From positions 80,053 to 144,052 of the forward strand of contig NZ_MJGN01000010.1 of assembly GCF_001865065.1 (NCBI RefSeq): a stretch of 64,000 nt of DNA, in the 5' to 3' direction. The position numbers were made by a program, and so were the translations under genes. Numbering within the stretch: position 1 is the stretch's first letter; each line of letters opens with the position of its first letter. Shown one piece after another: positions 16,512-26,484 of this stretch. The notes under the pieces were generated by a model. The model did not search any database. It was not told the DNA's origin and saw only the letters and a list, made by a program, of their open reading frames with translations. The DNA comes from Curtobacterium sp. MCBA15_008 (GTDB lineage Bacteria; Actinomycetota; Actinomycetes; Actinomycetales; Microbacteriaceae).

Positions 16512-17497
16512 CTGCGGCGCGCTCGAGCTGCAGCGCGACCCCACAGCGCAGCAACGCAGACGAGGACGACTGCGCCGGCGATGGTTGCCCACAGCATGCT
16601 GTCGGAGAACATGCCGACGATGAGCCAGGTCACGATTGCGAACGTCACCGCGATCGCCACCATCCAGTGCCACGGCCACACGTCGGCCTGCGCGCGCGCT
16701 TTCCGGGCTGCGGCAGTAGCAGCGATCTGCCAGAGGTCCTCGCCGTGCTGGCCGTACCGTCCCGCCCATTGCCGCTCGTTGATCCACGAAGGTCTCGACA
16801 CCCGAGGCGTCTCCGCATGGCGATCAGCGCGCGCATCGTGCGGAGCTGATGGTGACGCCCGGGTCGGAGCTGGCAACGGCGACGGTTCGTCACGCGGCAA
16901 CGACGAACCGCCGTAGGTCCACTCACCACCCAGCAGGAACGACCGGGCTGGCTCGTCTGCTGTCGCTGCCCGGTGGAAGTCGGACACCCGCCCCTCAGCG
17001 GTCCGCCGGGGGTCATCCCACTGGTCAGCATCCGCGAGGACGTCGGCGACGTACCGGCTGAGTTCCGTCTCATCGCCCCACCACGCCGTCACCAGCTCGT
17101 CGAGCTGCAGCCGGACCACAGGGTTCGTCGTCCGCTCCGCCACCGAGGAGACGTCGGAGAGGAACCGACTCGCGGGCTCAGCGAACTCCGGCCAGACAGC
17201 GACCACCGCTGGCAGCCGCGTCCGGAACGCCTCAGCAGCAGTGGACCAGGGCACGACGACATCGGTGAGGTCCGGGCTCTCGTCCTCACCGGCGGCGAGC
17301 GCTGCGAGGAGCCGGTCGCCGTGCGCTTCGAACCACGCAACCGGCACGAGTCCGATCCACAGGAACGGGAGCAGCCACTGCACCTCCCACTCACCGGTGA
17401 CCGCATCCAGGTCGACCTCGCCGGCGCGGACAGCCGGGTCGGCTCGCACCATCGGCGACGAAGCGGTCAGCACGTTCAGCGTCACGGAGTTCCCCAC
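16508..17497 (-). CDS. Hypothetical protein with two C-terminal membrane helices
   Basis: A 329-residue protein, ATG 17497. The first two thirds are soluble and tryptophan-rich (WEVQWLLPFLWIGLVPVAW, DELVTAWWGDETELSRYVAD), followed by a proline/serine linker. There are two close hydrophobic helices at the C-terminus (WHWMVAIAVTFAIVTWLIVG and LWATIAGAVVLVCVAALWG) and an arginine-rich end. It could be a tail-anchored regulator or effector. No family recognised. Convergent with the gene at 15537. Confidence 0.55.
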   Translation of the reverse strand: MGNSVTLNVLTASSPMVRADPAVRAGEVDLDAVTGEWEVQWLLPFLWIGLVPVAWFEAHGDRLLAALAAGEDESPDLTDVVVPWSTAAEAFRTRLPAVVAVWPEFAEPASRFLSDVSSVAERTTNPVVRLQLDELVTAWWGDETELSRYVADVLADADQWDDPRRTAEGRVSDFHRAATADEPARSFLLGGEWTYGGSSLPRDEPSPLPAPTRASPSAPHDARADRHAETPRVSRPSWINERQWAGRYGQHGEDLWQIAATAAARKARAQADVWPWHWMVAIAVTFAIVTWLIVGMFSDSMLWATIAGAVVLVCVAALWGRAAARARRS

Positions 17498-17588
17498 GAA
17501 CCGACCCTATCGACCGTTCGGAAGCGGCTGTCGCCACATCGGACGACCGGTACCGGCGCGCACACCCCCGACGGCGGTGCCGCGACAT

Positions 17589-18089
17589 GTGTCGGTGGCC
17601 GTCACGGGTCGGCCCCTGTTCTGGTTCGCCGCGGCGTTCTTCCTGGTGATGCTCGTCGTCAGCCTCGTGCAGACGCCGAAGGTCCTGCGCAACGCGGCGT
17701 CGATGCTCACCGAACTCGACCGGCGCGAATCGGCGAAGAACGGTGACGGTACCGTGCCGGTGCGCTTCCACAAGGCCTGCGAGTGGCGTCGAGACGACCG
17801 CGGACAACGGGACGTCATCGAGCGGGGCGTCTGGGTCGCCTTCGACGAGCGTCGAGTGGCCGTCTACGAATTCGACGGCAAGGACACTCACGCCGCCGTA
17901 CGCCTTCCGGACGAGGTCGTCGCGCACGAGTGGCGCGAGCGCATCGACGAGGAACCAGCGGCCTGGCTCCTGCCACACCTCGACCGGTTCGCCGGCGGTC
18001 AGGACGTCCGCACCGAGCTCCTGGCCGACTACGCCGCGCGGCACGACGGCGGCACTCCACCGACCATCGATTGGGCGATCCAGCTCTGA
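17589..18089 (+). CDS. Hypothetical single-pass membrane protein
   Basis: A 166-residue protein; I chose GTG 17589 because translation upstream of it is antisense to the previous gene's 5' end. GTG 17595 is an alternative. The N-terminus PLFWFAAAFFLVMLVVSLVQ is one transmembrane helix, and the rest is soluble with VAFDERRVAVYEFDGKD and PHLDRFAGGQDVRTELLADY. The ribosome binding site is weak. Family not recognised. It lies 91 bases from the divergent gene at 17497. Confidence 0.5.
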   Translation: MSVAVTGRPLFWFAAAFFLVMLVVSLVQTPKVLRNAASMLTELDRRESAKNGDGTVPVRFHKACEWRRDDRGQRDVIERGVWVAFDERRVAVYEFDGKDTHAAVRLPDEVVAHEWRERIDEEPAAWLLPHLDRFAGGQDVRTELLADYAARHDGGTPPTIDWAIQL

Positions 18090-18219
18090 GGGAGACAGTC
18101 GCCGTAGGCACCGCTTCAGGGGTCGGCCGGAAGGAGGGATACGACGTCCTGGCCGGCAGCCCCGGCCCGCCGGAGGCCGCCTTCGACCGTTCAGACTCGA
18201 CCGCCGACAGAATCGCTGC

Positions 18220-18428
18220 ATGCCCCTGCACCGCGACTACCGCCTCGTGGACGGTCCACCGTCCGTTTCGGACTACCTGCGCATGCGGCTCGAGAGCGGG
18301 TCGTCGCCCAAGAGCCAACAGCAGGAGCCGGTGCCCTGTCCGGTTCCTGGACGGTTCGGCACGTCCTCTACGCGGAGGGGAGCGTCGTCGGCATGGGACG
18401 TGTCGTCAGCGACGCCTCGGCCACCTGA
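18220..18428 (+). pseudogene. Fragment of a GNAT N-acetyltransferase gene, frameshifted
   Basis: Frame 1 from ATG 18220 reads MPLHRDYRLVDGPPSVSDYL, then RMRLESGSSPKS, the usual start of one GNAT subfamily. Near 18330 the family-like sequence moves to another frame, reading ALSGSWTVRHVLYAEGSVVG, then MGRVVSDASAT, and stops at 18426-18428. The acetyl-CoA-binding motif A (R/QxxGxG/A) that should follow is absent. It is therefore a decayed remnant with a frameshift and a lost 3' half. An intact but unrelated-looking GNAT gene lies at 18876. Confidence 0.7.
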
Positions 18429-18452
18429 AACCCTCCGCGTAGGATCGCGCAG

Positions 18453-18704
18453 ATGACCGAGATGAAGCGGCGCAGCGTCCTCGAACGACTCGTCGGGAAG
18501 CCCCTCCCGTGGATCGCTTGGACGTGGGCCGCTCTGGCCGTCATCTGGATCATCCTGGCCATCGTCGATCCTTCTGGATTCCACACGTTCATGGCCATCA
18601 CCTGGTCGATCCTCGCCGCACTCCAGCTCAGCGCCAATCACTACGCCCGCAAGCAGGAGCGGAGTCGAGCTCCGGGAGCCGATTTCGACACCGCCGCTCG
18701 CTGA
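18453..18704 (+). CDS. Small membrane protein with two helices, 83 residues
   Basis: ATG 18453, with TAGGA about 9 bases upstream. The product has a basic N-terminus (MTEMKRRSVLERLVGKPLPW), then two hydrophobic segments (AWTWAALAVIWIILAIVDPS and FMAITWSILAALQLSANHY) and a charged tail. This layout is typical of small inner-membrane proteins of unknown role. Confidence 0.55.
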   Translation: MTEMKRRSVLERLVGKPLPWIAWTWAALAVIWIILAIVDPSGFHTFMAITWSILAALQLSANHYARKQERSRAPGADFDTAAR

Positions 18705-18875
18705 GCCTCAGCCGTCTCTGCGAGCGATCGCCTACCGATCGCGTTGACGCTTTCCTGAGCGCCGATCGTCGCAGCCAGGTACTGGCTCAGAGTCAGGACG
18801 GCAGCCTCGACGTCGTCTCGCTACACCGACCACTGCTGGTGACACCGGTCGGCCACGGTGGCAGGATGACCGCGC

Positions 18876-19478
18876 ATGGTGACCTCGCACGTGATCAAGC
18901 CCCTGACGCCGGAGACGTTCCCCGCGTGGAAGGCCCTCGCCGCGAAGCACAACGGCGTCTGGGGCGGCTGCTGGTGTTCGTACTTCCACGGTGACACCGC
19001 CGACACCGAGAAGCGCGAGCACGACGGCCCGACGTTCAAGGAGCGGTTGATCCGCGAGGGTGTCGCGCACGCCGCCCTCGTGTTCGACGGCGACGACGCG
19101 ATCGCCTGGTGCCAGTACGGCAGCCCCGTCGAACTGCCGAACATCTACCACCGCAAGCAGTACGAAGCGGGGGAGTCCCGCCCGGCACCGTGGCGGATCA
19201 CCTGCTTCTTCGTCGACCGGGACCACCGCCGTTCCGGGGTGGCGTACGAGGCGCTCAGCGGGGCGCTCGACCTCATCGCCCGGGCGGGTGGCGGCGAGGT
19301 CGTCTCGTTCCCGAACGAGCTCACCCCGGGCAAGCGGACGTCCTCGTCCTTCTTGCACAACGGCACACGAGCGATGTTCGAGCGGGCGGGCTTCACGTTC
19401 GAGCGCCACATCGGGAAGAGCAAGACCGTCATGCGGCTGACCGTCCGGCCGGGATCGTCGGAGCCCACCGGCGAGTGA
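18876..19478 (+). CDS. GNAT family N-acetyltransferase
   Basis: A 200-residue protein, ATG 18876. It contains WGGCWCSYFHGD near residue 28, an LVFDGDDAIAWCQYGSP strand pair and the motif A region ITCFFVDRDHRRSGVAYEAL (about 108-127), where the acetyl-CoA pyrophosphate loop R/QxxGxA maps to HRRSGVA. A late segment MFERAGFTFERHIGKSKTVM matches the C-terminal part of the fold. The acceptor substrate cannot be predicted. It converges with the AraC gene, whose stop is 3 bases away. Confidence 0.85.
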   Translation: MVTSHVIKPLTPETFPAWKALAAKHNGVWGGCWCSYFHGDTADTEKREHDGPTFKERLIREGVAHAALVFDGDDAIAWCQYGSPVELPNIYHRKQYEAGESRPAPWRITCFFVDRDHRRSGVAYEALSGALDLIARAGGGEVVSFPNELTPGKRTSSSFLHNGTRAMFERAGFTFERHIGKSKTVMRLTVRPGSSEPTGE

Positions 19479-19481
19479 TTC

Positions 19482-20348
19482 TCACCCCCTGGGCGTTGAG
19501 CGGTACACGGTCGGAGCGACGTCGTGCACGGACTTGAAGACACGGCTGAAGTAGAACGGATCCCCGTAGCCGACCGCCCGTGCGATGGACTCGATGCTGC
19601 TCGTCGTCGTGTCCAGGAGCTCCCGCGCTCGACCCATGCGCACCTGCGTCTGGAACCGCACCGGGCTCGTGCCGACCCGCTGTCGGAACTGCGAAGCGAA
19701 GTGCGACGGACTCATCCGTGCCATGGCGGCGAGTCCGGCCACGCTGATCGGCTCCGCCGGGTTGGCGACGATGTAGTCGCGGGCAGCGTCCACCACCGGG
19801 AGAGCGGACGCGCCGGCGACCTGTTCGGCGCACAGCTGTGCCATCAGGTGCCACGCAGCGCCGGACGCGGCGAGCAGGCTCGCGTCGGTGTCACCGCGCT
19901 CCATGGCGGCGACGATCTCCTCGATGAGGGACACCGGTCGGTAGACGTCCCGCAGGTGCCGTACCGGCTGAGCCGCCGTCATCCCGCTGCTGTGCAGGAA
20001 CTCCTCGAGGTCGCGGCCGGTCAGGTGCACCCACCACAGCGTCCACGGATCGTCGGCGTCCGCCTCGTAGGAGTGCGCGACGTTGGGCGGCAGGACGACG
20101 ACCTGGCCACGGCGGACGTCGTGCCGGACCCCGCTGACGCGCACCTGGCCGCCGCCGAGCACGCAGACCAGGACGACGCACTGCGAGGTCCCGACCGGGC
20201 GCTCCTTGCCGTGCGCCTGTGCCGTGGGGAAGTAGCCGGCGTCGGTGACCACCAGGTGTGCGATCCCGGGTTGGGTCATCGCCTGGCGGACTCGTCGAGC
20301 GGGTAGGACGCGGAGGCGTTGTCCGGGGAAGCCGTCTTCGATCAGCAC
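19482..20348 (-). CDS. AraC-family transcriptional regulator
   Basis: A 288-residue protein. The N-terminal cupin-like domain (GGGQVRVSGVRHDVRRGQVVVLPPNVAHSY split over residues 65-95) probably binds a sugar. The C-terminal double helix-turn-helix has ISVAGLAAMARMSPSHFASQ and IESIARAVGYGDPFYFSRVF, followed by the FKxxxxxxPxxYR end (FKSVHDVAPTVYR). It is divergent from the sugar operon at 20441, with a 92-base intergenic region containing the palindrome CGACGATCGTCG, so it very likely activates that operon in response to the transported sugar. Confidence 0.93.
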   Translation of the reverse strand: MLIEDGFPGQRLRVLPARRVRQAMTQPGIAHLVVTDAGYFPTAQAHGKERPVGTSQCVVLVCVLGGGQVRVSGVRHDVRRGQVVVLPPNVAHSYEADADDPWTLWWVHLTGRDLEEFLHSSGMTAAQPVRHLRDVYRPVSLIEEIVAAMERGDTDASLLAASGAAWHLMAQLCAEQVAGASALPVVDAARDYIVANPAEPISVAGLAAMARMSPSHFASQFRQRVGTSPVRFQTQVRMGRARELLDTTTSSIESIARAVGYGDPFYFSRVFKSVHDVAPTVYRSTPRG

Positions 20349-20362
20349 GCTCCCATCGTGCG

Positions 20363-20374
20363 CGACGATCGTCG
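20363..20374. promoter_or_regulatory. Palindrome in the AraC/sugar operon divergent promoter
   Basis: CGACGATCGTCG is a perfect 12-base palindrome 15 bases upstream of the AraC start, with a related sequence CGTACGATCGCTGC at 20428-20441. It is a candidate binding site for the adjacent AraC regulator. AraC proteins often use direct repeats, so this is tentative. Confidence 0.35.
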
Positions 20375-20440
20375 TATCGTCCAGGTATTCCGTCGGATAG
20401 ACCGTTCCGTGGCACCCGAACGCCTCCGTACGATCGCTGC

Positions 20441-23400
20441 ATGCTCAACGAAGAGTCGAGGCTCGATCTCCCTCCGATCCCCGCCGACCAGGCGGGTCTC
20501 CCCGTCGCGGCCTGGTCCGAACCGCTCGTCATCGACACGTACGAGCCACTCGACCCGGATCGGTTCCCGCAGTTCCTGGACCGTCGGGTGTACCAAGGAT
20601 CGTCCGGGCGGGTGTTCCCGCTGCCGTTCCACGAGCGCATCGCACAGGACAAGCAGCCGCACCCGTGGCAGGCCGTGCATCTCGAGAACCGCTGGGTGCG
20701 CGTCGTCGTCCTGCCGGAGCTCGGCGGTCGCATCCACGTGGGGTACGACAAGACGACCGACCACGACTTCTTCTACCGGAACAACGTCATCAAGCCCGCG
20801 CTGGTCGGGCTGGCCGGACCGTGGATCTCCGGTGGCGTCGAGTTCAACTGGCCGCAGCACCACCGGCCGGCGACGTACCTGCCGACCGATGTGTCGATCG
20901 AACGCGAGGCCGACGGATCGGTGACCGTCTGGTGCTCCGACCACGACCCGTTCGCCCGCATGAAGGGCATGCACGGGATCCGGCTCCGTCCGGACTCCTC
21001 CGCGATCGAGGCTCGCGTGCGCCTCTACAACCGAAGCGAACGCACCGAGACGTTCCTGTGGTGGGCGAACGTGGCAGCCGCGGTGAACGACGACTACCAG
21101 AGCTTCTTCCCGACGGACGTGCACCACGTCGCCGACCACGCCAAGCGAGCGGTGGCGACGTTCCCGGCCGTCGACGCGACCTACTACGGCGTCGACTACC
21201 CGGCGCGGGTCGATGCCGACCACCCCGACGCCGACCGACTCGACTGGTACCGGAACATCCCCGTACCGACGTCCTACATGGTCACCGACACCGAGGACGC
21301 GTTCTTCGGCGGCTACGACCACGGGCGGGAGGCCGGGTTCGTGCACTGGGCGGACCGGACCATCTCGCCGGGGAAGAAGCAGTGGACGTGGGGCAACGCA
21401 CCCTTCGGTCACACGTGGGACGCGATGCTCACCGACACGGACGGCCCCTACGTCGAGCTGATGGCCGGCGTGTACACCGACAACCAGCCGGACTTCTCGT
21501 ACCTGGAGCCCGGAGAGACCAAGAGCTTCTCCCAGTACTGGTACCCGATCAGCGGAATCGGACCGGCGATGCAGGCGACACGTGACGCGGCGATCCGGGT
21601 CGACGTGTCGGCCGTCGCAACGTTGCGGATCGGTGTCTCGTCGAGCGTGGTGGCGGACGACGCGGTGCTGCGGATCGAAGATCGGTCCGGCAGCGTGCTC
21701 GACGAGCTGGCAGCGGCTCTCGCCCCGGGCGAACCGGTGATCGTCGACTGGACCGTGCCGGCCGACGTCGCCCCGTCCGATGTGCGGGTCGCGGTCTGCG
21801 CCGGGGAGCGGGAGCTCGTGCGGTTCTCCCGACGACCGATCCCGGAGGGACCCGTCGACACACCGGCGGCAGCGATCGCACCGCCAGCACCGGCATCGGT
21901 GGCGACCGTCGAGGAACTCGTGCTCATCGGCGGCTACCTCGAGCAGTACCGGCATGCGACCCGATCGCCGGAGCCGTACTGGGAAGAAGCGCTGCGCCGC
22001 GACCCCGGGGACGTCCGCGCGCACATCGCGCTGGGCAATCGCCGGTACGCCGCGGCGGACTACGCCGGCGCCGTCGAGCACCTGCAGAGCGCCGTCGACC
22101 GTCTCACCGCCTGGGCACCGAACCCGTCCGACGGCGAGGCGCACTACCGGCTCGGCCTGGCGTTGCTCCGGTCCGGCCGTCGCGACGACGGTCGGCGCGC
22201 CCTGGGGAAGGCGACGTGGAACGCAGCGCAAGCGGCCCCGGCGCACCTGGCGCTGGCACGTTCGATCGCCGGCGAAGACCCGTCCGCGGCGCTCGAGCAC
22301 GTGGAGGCCGTCCTGCGACACGATCGGGAGCACCTCCAGGCGCGCGACATCGCCGTGGTGGTGCTCCGCCGACTCGGACGGACCGGGGAAGCGGAGACAC
22401 TCCTCGCCGAGACGCTCCGTCTCGACCCGCTCGACCAGTGGGCACGCCACCTCGCCGGACGCCCGGTCAGCGACGATGCCACCACCCTGCTCGACGTCGC
22501 ACTCGAGTACCGCTCGGTCGACGGGTTCACGGAGTCGCAGCAGCTGCTGGCCCTCGCCGAGGCCCGAGCCGGCCGTCAGGCACTCGGGCAGGTGAACGTG
22601 CGGCCGTTGGTCGCCGTGCACGTCGCCGACCTCGCGCTCCAGGCCGGTCGACTCGACGACGCCCATCGCGCCGTGGTCTACGCGGCAGCGACCGACCACA
22701 CGAACGCGCTGCCGTCACGACTCGACGACGTCGATGCACTGCGCCGGGTCGTCGCCTTCGATGCCGGGGTTCCGGTGCTCTGGTCCATGCTCGGCTCGTG
22801 GCTCTACGACCGAGGCCGTGTGGAGGAAGCGGGCGACAGCTGGCTACGGGGTCTGGCCGCCGGGGCGACGGGCCTCGACGCCGCCGTGCTGCACCGCAAC
22901 CTCGGTGTCGCGGCCGTCAACGTACACGGTGACCTCGCAGCGGCCCGCGAACACTACGCCGCGGCTCGGCGAGCGCTGCCGGACGATGCCCGCCTGCTGT
23001 ACGAGGCGGACGAACTCGCCGCCCGTACCGGGACGAGCGCGGAGGAACGACTCCGGGTGCTCGACGAGCAAGCCGATCTGGTGGCGGAGCGCGACGACCT
23101 CACTTTGAGCCGCGTGAACCTCCTGCTCGAGCTCGGTCGTCCCGAGGACGCCGCGATCGTCCTGTCCGGTCGGGCGTTCCAACCGTGGGAGGGCGGGGAA
23201 GGCCGGGTGTTGGCGGCCTGGGACCGGGCGGCATTGGCACGCAGTCGTGCTGCGCTGGCAGCCGGGGACGCGGTGGCCGCGGCGGACGCCGTCCAGACGG
23301 CACTGCACCCGCCGGCGTCGTTGGGAGAAGCCAGGCACCCGTTGGCCACGACCGCCGACCTGCACCTGGCGCTCGGTGACGCGCTCTCCGAGCTCGGCCG

Positions 23401-23752
23401 GTCCGCGAGCGCGGAGGAGGCCTGGCGGACCGCAGCCGACGCACACGGCGACTTCTCCGACATGGCGACCGCGCCCTTCACCGAGCGGAGCGTCTGGTCC
23501 GTCGCCGCGCTCGATCGACTCGGCCGACGACCCGCAGCCCGACAGCGGCTCGACGAGTTGGCTGCGTTCATCGACGAGCTCGCCGCGGCGCCGACGGACA
23601 TCGACTACTTCGCGACCTCGCTGCCGACCATGCTCCTGTTCCACACCGACCCCGCGGAGCAGCGCGACTCGCTCGTCGCCCGGCTCCGGGCCCTGCACGC
23701 GGAACTCTCCGCGTCCCGCACGCTCCACGTCGCGGACGCCGTCCTCGACTGA
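20441..23752 (+). CDS. DUF5107 and tetratricopeptide-repeat protein
   Basis: A 1103-residue protein from ATG 20441. Residues about 20-390 (LPELGGRIHVGYDKTTDHDF, GLAGPWISGGVEFNWPQHHR, TSYMVTDTEDAFFGGYDHGR, PGETKSFSQYWYPISGIGPA) match the DUF5107 pattern, a galactose-mutarotase-like beta-sandwich thought to bind carbohydrates. Residues about 520-1090 are tetratricopeptide-like helical repeats (for example ALRRDPGDVRAHIALGNRRY). No signal peptide, so it is cytoplasmic. It is the first gene of the sugar ABC operon. A role in handling the imported sugar or oligosaccharide is inferred. Confidence 0.85.
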   Translation: MLNEESRLDLPPIPADQAGLPVAAWSEPLVIDTYEPLDPDRFPQFLDRRVYQGSSGRVFPLPFHERIAQDKQPHPWQAVHLENRWVRVVVLPELGGRIHVGYDKTTDHDFFYRNNVIKPALVGLAGPWISGGVEFNWPQHHRPATYLPTDVSIEREADGSVTVWCSDHDPFARMKGMHGIRLRPDSSAIEARVRLYNRSERTETFLWWANVAAAVNDDYQSFFPTDVHHVADHAKRAVATFPAVDATYYGVDYPARVDADHPDADRLDWYRNIPVPTSYMVTDTEDAFFGGYDHGREAGFVHWADRTISPGKKQWTWGNAPFGHTWDAMLTDTDGPYVELMAGVYTDNQPDFSYLEPGETKSFSQYWYPISGIGPAMQATRDAAIRVDVSAVATLRIGVSSSVVADDAVLRIEDRSGSVLDELAAALAPGEPVIVDWTVPADVAPSDVRVAVCAGERELVRFSRRPIPEGPVDTPAAAIAPPAPASVATVEELVLIGGYLEQYRHATRSPEPYWEEALRRDPGDVRAHIALGNRRYAAADYAGAVEHLQSAVDRLTAWAPNPSDGEAHYRLGLALLRSGRRDDGRRALGKATWNAAQAAPAHLALARSIAGEDPSAALEHVEAVLRHDREHLQARDIAVVVLRRLGRTGEAETLLAETLRLDPLDQWARHLAGRPVSDDATTLLDVALEYRSVDGFTESQQLLALAEARAGRQALGQVNVRPLVAVHVADLALQAGRLDDAHRAVVYAAATDHTNALPSRLDDVDALRRVVAFDAGVPVLWSMLGSWLYDRGRVEEAGDSWLRGLAAGATGLDAAVLHRNLGVAAVNVHGDLAAAREHYAAARRALPDDARLLYEADELAARTGTSAEERLRVLDEQADLVAERDDLTLSRVNLLLELGRPEDAAIVLSGRAFQPWEGGEGRVLAAWDRAALARSRAALAAGDAVAAADAVQTALHPPASLGEARHPLATTADLHLALGDALSELGRSASAEEAWRTAADAHGDFSDMATAPFTERSVWSVAALDRLGRRPAARQRLDELAAFIDELAAAPTDIDYFATSLPTMLLFHTDPAEQRDSLVARLRALHAELSASRTLHVADAVLD

Positions 23753-23811
23753 CTCCCGGGCCCTTCGCCCGAACCGGCAGTGTCGCCGGATCCAGAAAGG
23801 AACGATCAACC

Positions 23812-24816
23812 ATGACCCGAACCCACCTCCGACGAGCCGCAGCCATCGCCGCGGGCGTCGCCGCCGTGGCACTCGCCCTCAGCGCGTGCTCCGTCCCCTC
23901 CGCCGGCACCGGCAAGGGGTCCAACCTCCGCATCGGTGCCATGTACCTCGACTCCCAGGGCTTCTACGGCGGCGTCAAGAAGGGCGTCGAGGACGCGGCG
24001 GACGCGTCGGACACGAAGGTGAAGTTCCTCGAGTCGACGTCCGCCGGGGACGTCTCGAAGGAGAGCTCCTTCATGAACACGTTGGTCTCGTCGAACGTGA
24101 ACGCCATCATCATGTCGGCGGTGTCCACCGACGGCAGCCTGCCCGCCGTGAAGCAGGCGTCGAAGGCCGGCATCCCGGTCGTCTGCTACAACACCTGCGT
24201 CTCCGACGCCGCCGTGCAGAAGTACGTCTCCGCGTACGTCCTCGGCGACCCGGCGAAGTTCGGGTCCATGCTCGGCGACAAGGCCGCCGAGTACTTCAGG
24301 GGCAAGGGCATCGACGCTCCCAAGATGGGCGTGATCAACTGCGAGCAGTACGAGGTCTGCAAGGAACGCTTCGCCGGCTTCAAGGACGCGCTCACCAAGG
24401 CGCTCCCCGGCGCGCAGTTCGTCGCGAACCAGGAGGGAGCGGAGGTCGACCAAGCCGTCCCCACTGCCGAGCAGATGCTCAGCGCGCACCCCGACCTGGA
24501 CGGCATGTACGGCGAAGCCGGCGGTGCGACCGTCGGTGCGTACAAGGCCGTCGAGAACCGCGGGCTGGTGGGCAAGGTCGCGGTCTTCGGGTCGGACATG
24601 ACGAGTGACATCGCGAGTGAGCTGCAGAAGGGCACGACGCTCAAGGCTGTCGTCGACATCTCCGGGATCCAGGCGGGGAAGCTCGCGTACGACGCCGCCG
24701 CCAAGGCCATCGACGGGAAGGGCAAGAAGGGCGACGTCGTCGACGCTCCGATCGACCTCTACCAGCCGGACGACGCTGCGAAGTGGCTGGAGACCCACAA
24801 GGACGGCCTGCCCTGA
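23812..24816 (+). CDS. Sugar ABC transporter substrate-binding lipoprotein
   Basis: A 334-residue protein with a lipoprotein signal ending LALSAC, acylated cysteine at residue 26. The mature part follows the ribose/autoinducer-binding (type I periplasmic binding) fold, with [51 protein letters not shown] and [19 protein letters not shown]. It is tethered outside the cell and hands the sugar to the permease encoded downstream. The preceding GAAAGGAACG gives a good ribosome binding site. Confidence 0.93.
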   Translation: MTRTHLRRAAAIAAGVAAVALALSACSVPSAGTGKGSNLRIGAMYLDSQGFYGGVKKGVEDAADASDTKVKFLESTSAGDVSKESSFMNTLVSSNVNAIIMSAVSTDGSLPAVKQASKAGIPVVCYNTCVSDAAVQKYVSAYVLGDPAKFGSMLGDKAAEYFRGKGIDAPKMGVINCEQYEVCKERFAGFKDALTKALPGAQFVANQEGAEVDQAVPTAEQMLSAHPDLDGMYGEAGGATVGAYKAVENRGLVGKVAVFGSDMTSDIASELQKGTTLKAVVDISGIQAGKLAYDAAAKAIDGKGKKGDVVDAPIDLYQPDDAAKWLETHKDGLP

Positions 24817-24887
24817 GCGCAGACCGACCAGGGCGGCGGTCCGGCATCCTCCGGCCCGCCGCCACCCACACCGAGAGAGGTCCGTCG

Positions 24888-26474
24888 ATGACGACAGCAC
24901 CAGAACGCAGCACCCGTCCCGCGATCGCGGAGGTCCGGGGAGCGAGGAAGCAGTACCCCGGGGTCGTCGCGCTCGACGACGTCGACTTCACGATCCAGCC
25001 CGGCGAGGTCCGAGCCCTGCTCGGGCAGAACGGTGCAGGCAAGTCCACGCTCATCCGTCTGCTCTCCGGCGTCGAACGCCCGGACACCGGCGAGGTGCGC
25101 ATCGACGGCGAGCCCCTGGACGGCGGGGTGAACGAGGCCGGTCGCCGTGGCGTCGCCACCTGTTACCAGGAGCTGAGCCTCATCCGCGAGGTCACGGTGG
25201 CCGAGAACCTGAGTCTCGGGAAGTGGCCGATGAGCGGGTTCGGGATCGATCGACGACGGATGACCGCATCGACCCGAGCGACGCTCGAGCGCCTCGGAGC
25301 GGACATCGACCCGGACGCGGTCGTCGGGACGCTCACCCTCGCCCAGCAGCAGATCGTCGAGATCGCCCGCGCCGTCCAGGAGGAGCCGAAGCTCCTGATC
25401 CTGGACGAGCCGACGTCCGCACTCGCCTCGGCCGAGGTCGACGTCGTCCTCGGCACCGTCCAGCGTCTCTCCGCCGAGGGAGTGGCCGTGCTGTACGTGA
25501 GCCACCGGATGGACGAGATCCGACAGATCGCCGACACGGCGACGGTGATGCGGAACGGGCGCGTCATCGAGACCGTCTCGATCAGCGGTGCGGACACCAA
25601 CCGGATCATCCACCTGATGCTCGGGGAAGCGCTCGAGTCGACGGTTGCCGTCCGCACGGCACGGACGGACGGCGAGGTCCTGCTCCGCGTCGACGACGTC
25701 GTCCTCGCCCCGAAGCTCGACGGCGTCTCGTTCGAGGGCCGCGCCGGTGAAGTGCTCGGCATCGCTGGGCTCCTCGGCACCGGGCGGACCGAACTGCTCC
25801 GAGCCATCGCCGGGTACGACCGGATCCGCTCGGGAGCCGTCTCCGTCCGGGGCCGGCTCGAGCAACACCCCACCCCCCGCAGGATGCGGCAACTCGGTGT
25901 CGGCATGACACCCGAGGACCGGAAGGGGACCGGGATCATCCCGGGGCTCGGCATCGACGAGAACATCGTCATGTCCGACTGGAGGCGGGTGTCCTCGGGC
26001 GGTGTCCTCGCGTCGGGCAAGATCCGCGAGGCGACGAGGGCCCTCGCCGGGCGGCTCGCGATCAAGGCGGACGACATGACCCGACCGATCAACACCCTGT
26101 CCGGAGGCAACCAGCAGAAGGCCGTCATCGCGCGGTGGTTGCACGCCGACAGCGACGTCCTGCTGCTGGACGAACCCACCCGGGGCGTCGACGTGCAAGC
26201 CAAGGCGCAGATCTACGACATCATGCGCCAGGTCGCCGACAGCGGGAAGCTCGTCGTCTTCGTCTCCAGCGAGGCCGAAGAGCTCCCGCTCGCGTGCGAC
26301 CGGGTCCTCGTGCTCCGTGGCGGCCGGATCCGCGAGGAGTTCCGCGCGCCCGACATCACCGTGCCCGACGTCCTCGCCGCTTCGATGGGGGTCGCCTCCG
26401 ATCCCGGCGACCACCCGGCGACGACACCCGCACAACCCACCGACCCGACGGACGTCGACGTCCGTGCCGAGTGA
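24888..26474 (+). CDS. Sugar ABC transporter ATP-binding protein (RbsA type)
   Basis: A 528-residue protein with two ABC domains. The start is ATG 24888 after GAGAGAGG; the open frame upstream belongs to the preceding gene's end. Domain 1 has Walker [10 protein letters not shown] (46-54) and Walker [12 protein letters not shown]. Domain 2 has a degenerate P-loop GLLGTGRTE, signature [15 protein letters not shown] and [19 protein letters not shown]. Loss of the second P-loop lysine is normal for RbsA/XylG proteins. It energises the permease at 26485. Confidence 0.95.
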   Translation: MTTAPERSTRPAIAEVRGARKQYPGVVALDDVDFTIQPGEVRALLGQNGAGKSTLIRLLSGVERPDTGEVRIDGEPLDGGVNEAGRRGVATCYQELSLIREVTVAENLSLGKWPMSGFGIDRRRMTASTRATLERLGADIDPDAVVGTLTLAQQQIVEIARAVQEEPKLLILDEPTSALASAEVDVVLGTVQRLSAEGVAVLYVSHRMDEIRQIADTATVMRNGRVIETVSISGADTNRIIHLMLGEALESTVAVRTARTDGEVLLRVDDVVLAPKLDGVSFEGRAGEVLGIAGLLGTGRTELLRAIAGYDRIRSGAVSVRGRLEQHPTPRRMRQLGVGMTPEDRKGTGIIPGLGIDENIVMSDWRRVSSGGVLASGKIREATRALAGRLAIKADDMTRPINTLSGGNQQKAVIARWLHADSDVLLLDEPTRGVDVQAKAQIYDIMRQVADSGKLVVFVSSEAEELPLACDRVLVLRGGRIREEFRAPDITVPDVLAASMGVASDPGDHPATTPAQPTDPTDVDVRAE

Positions 26475-26484
26475 AGGAACCGAC

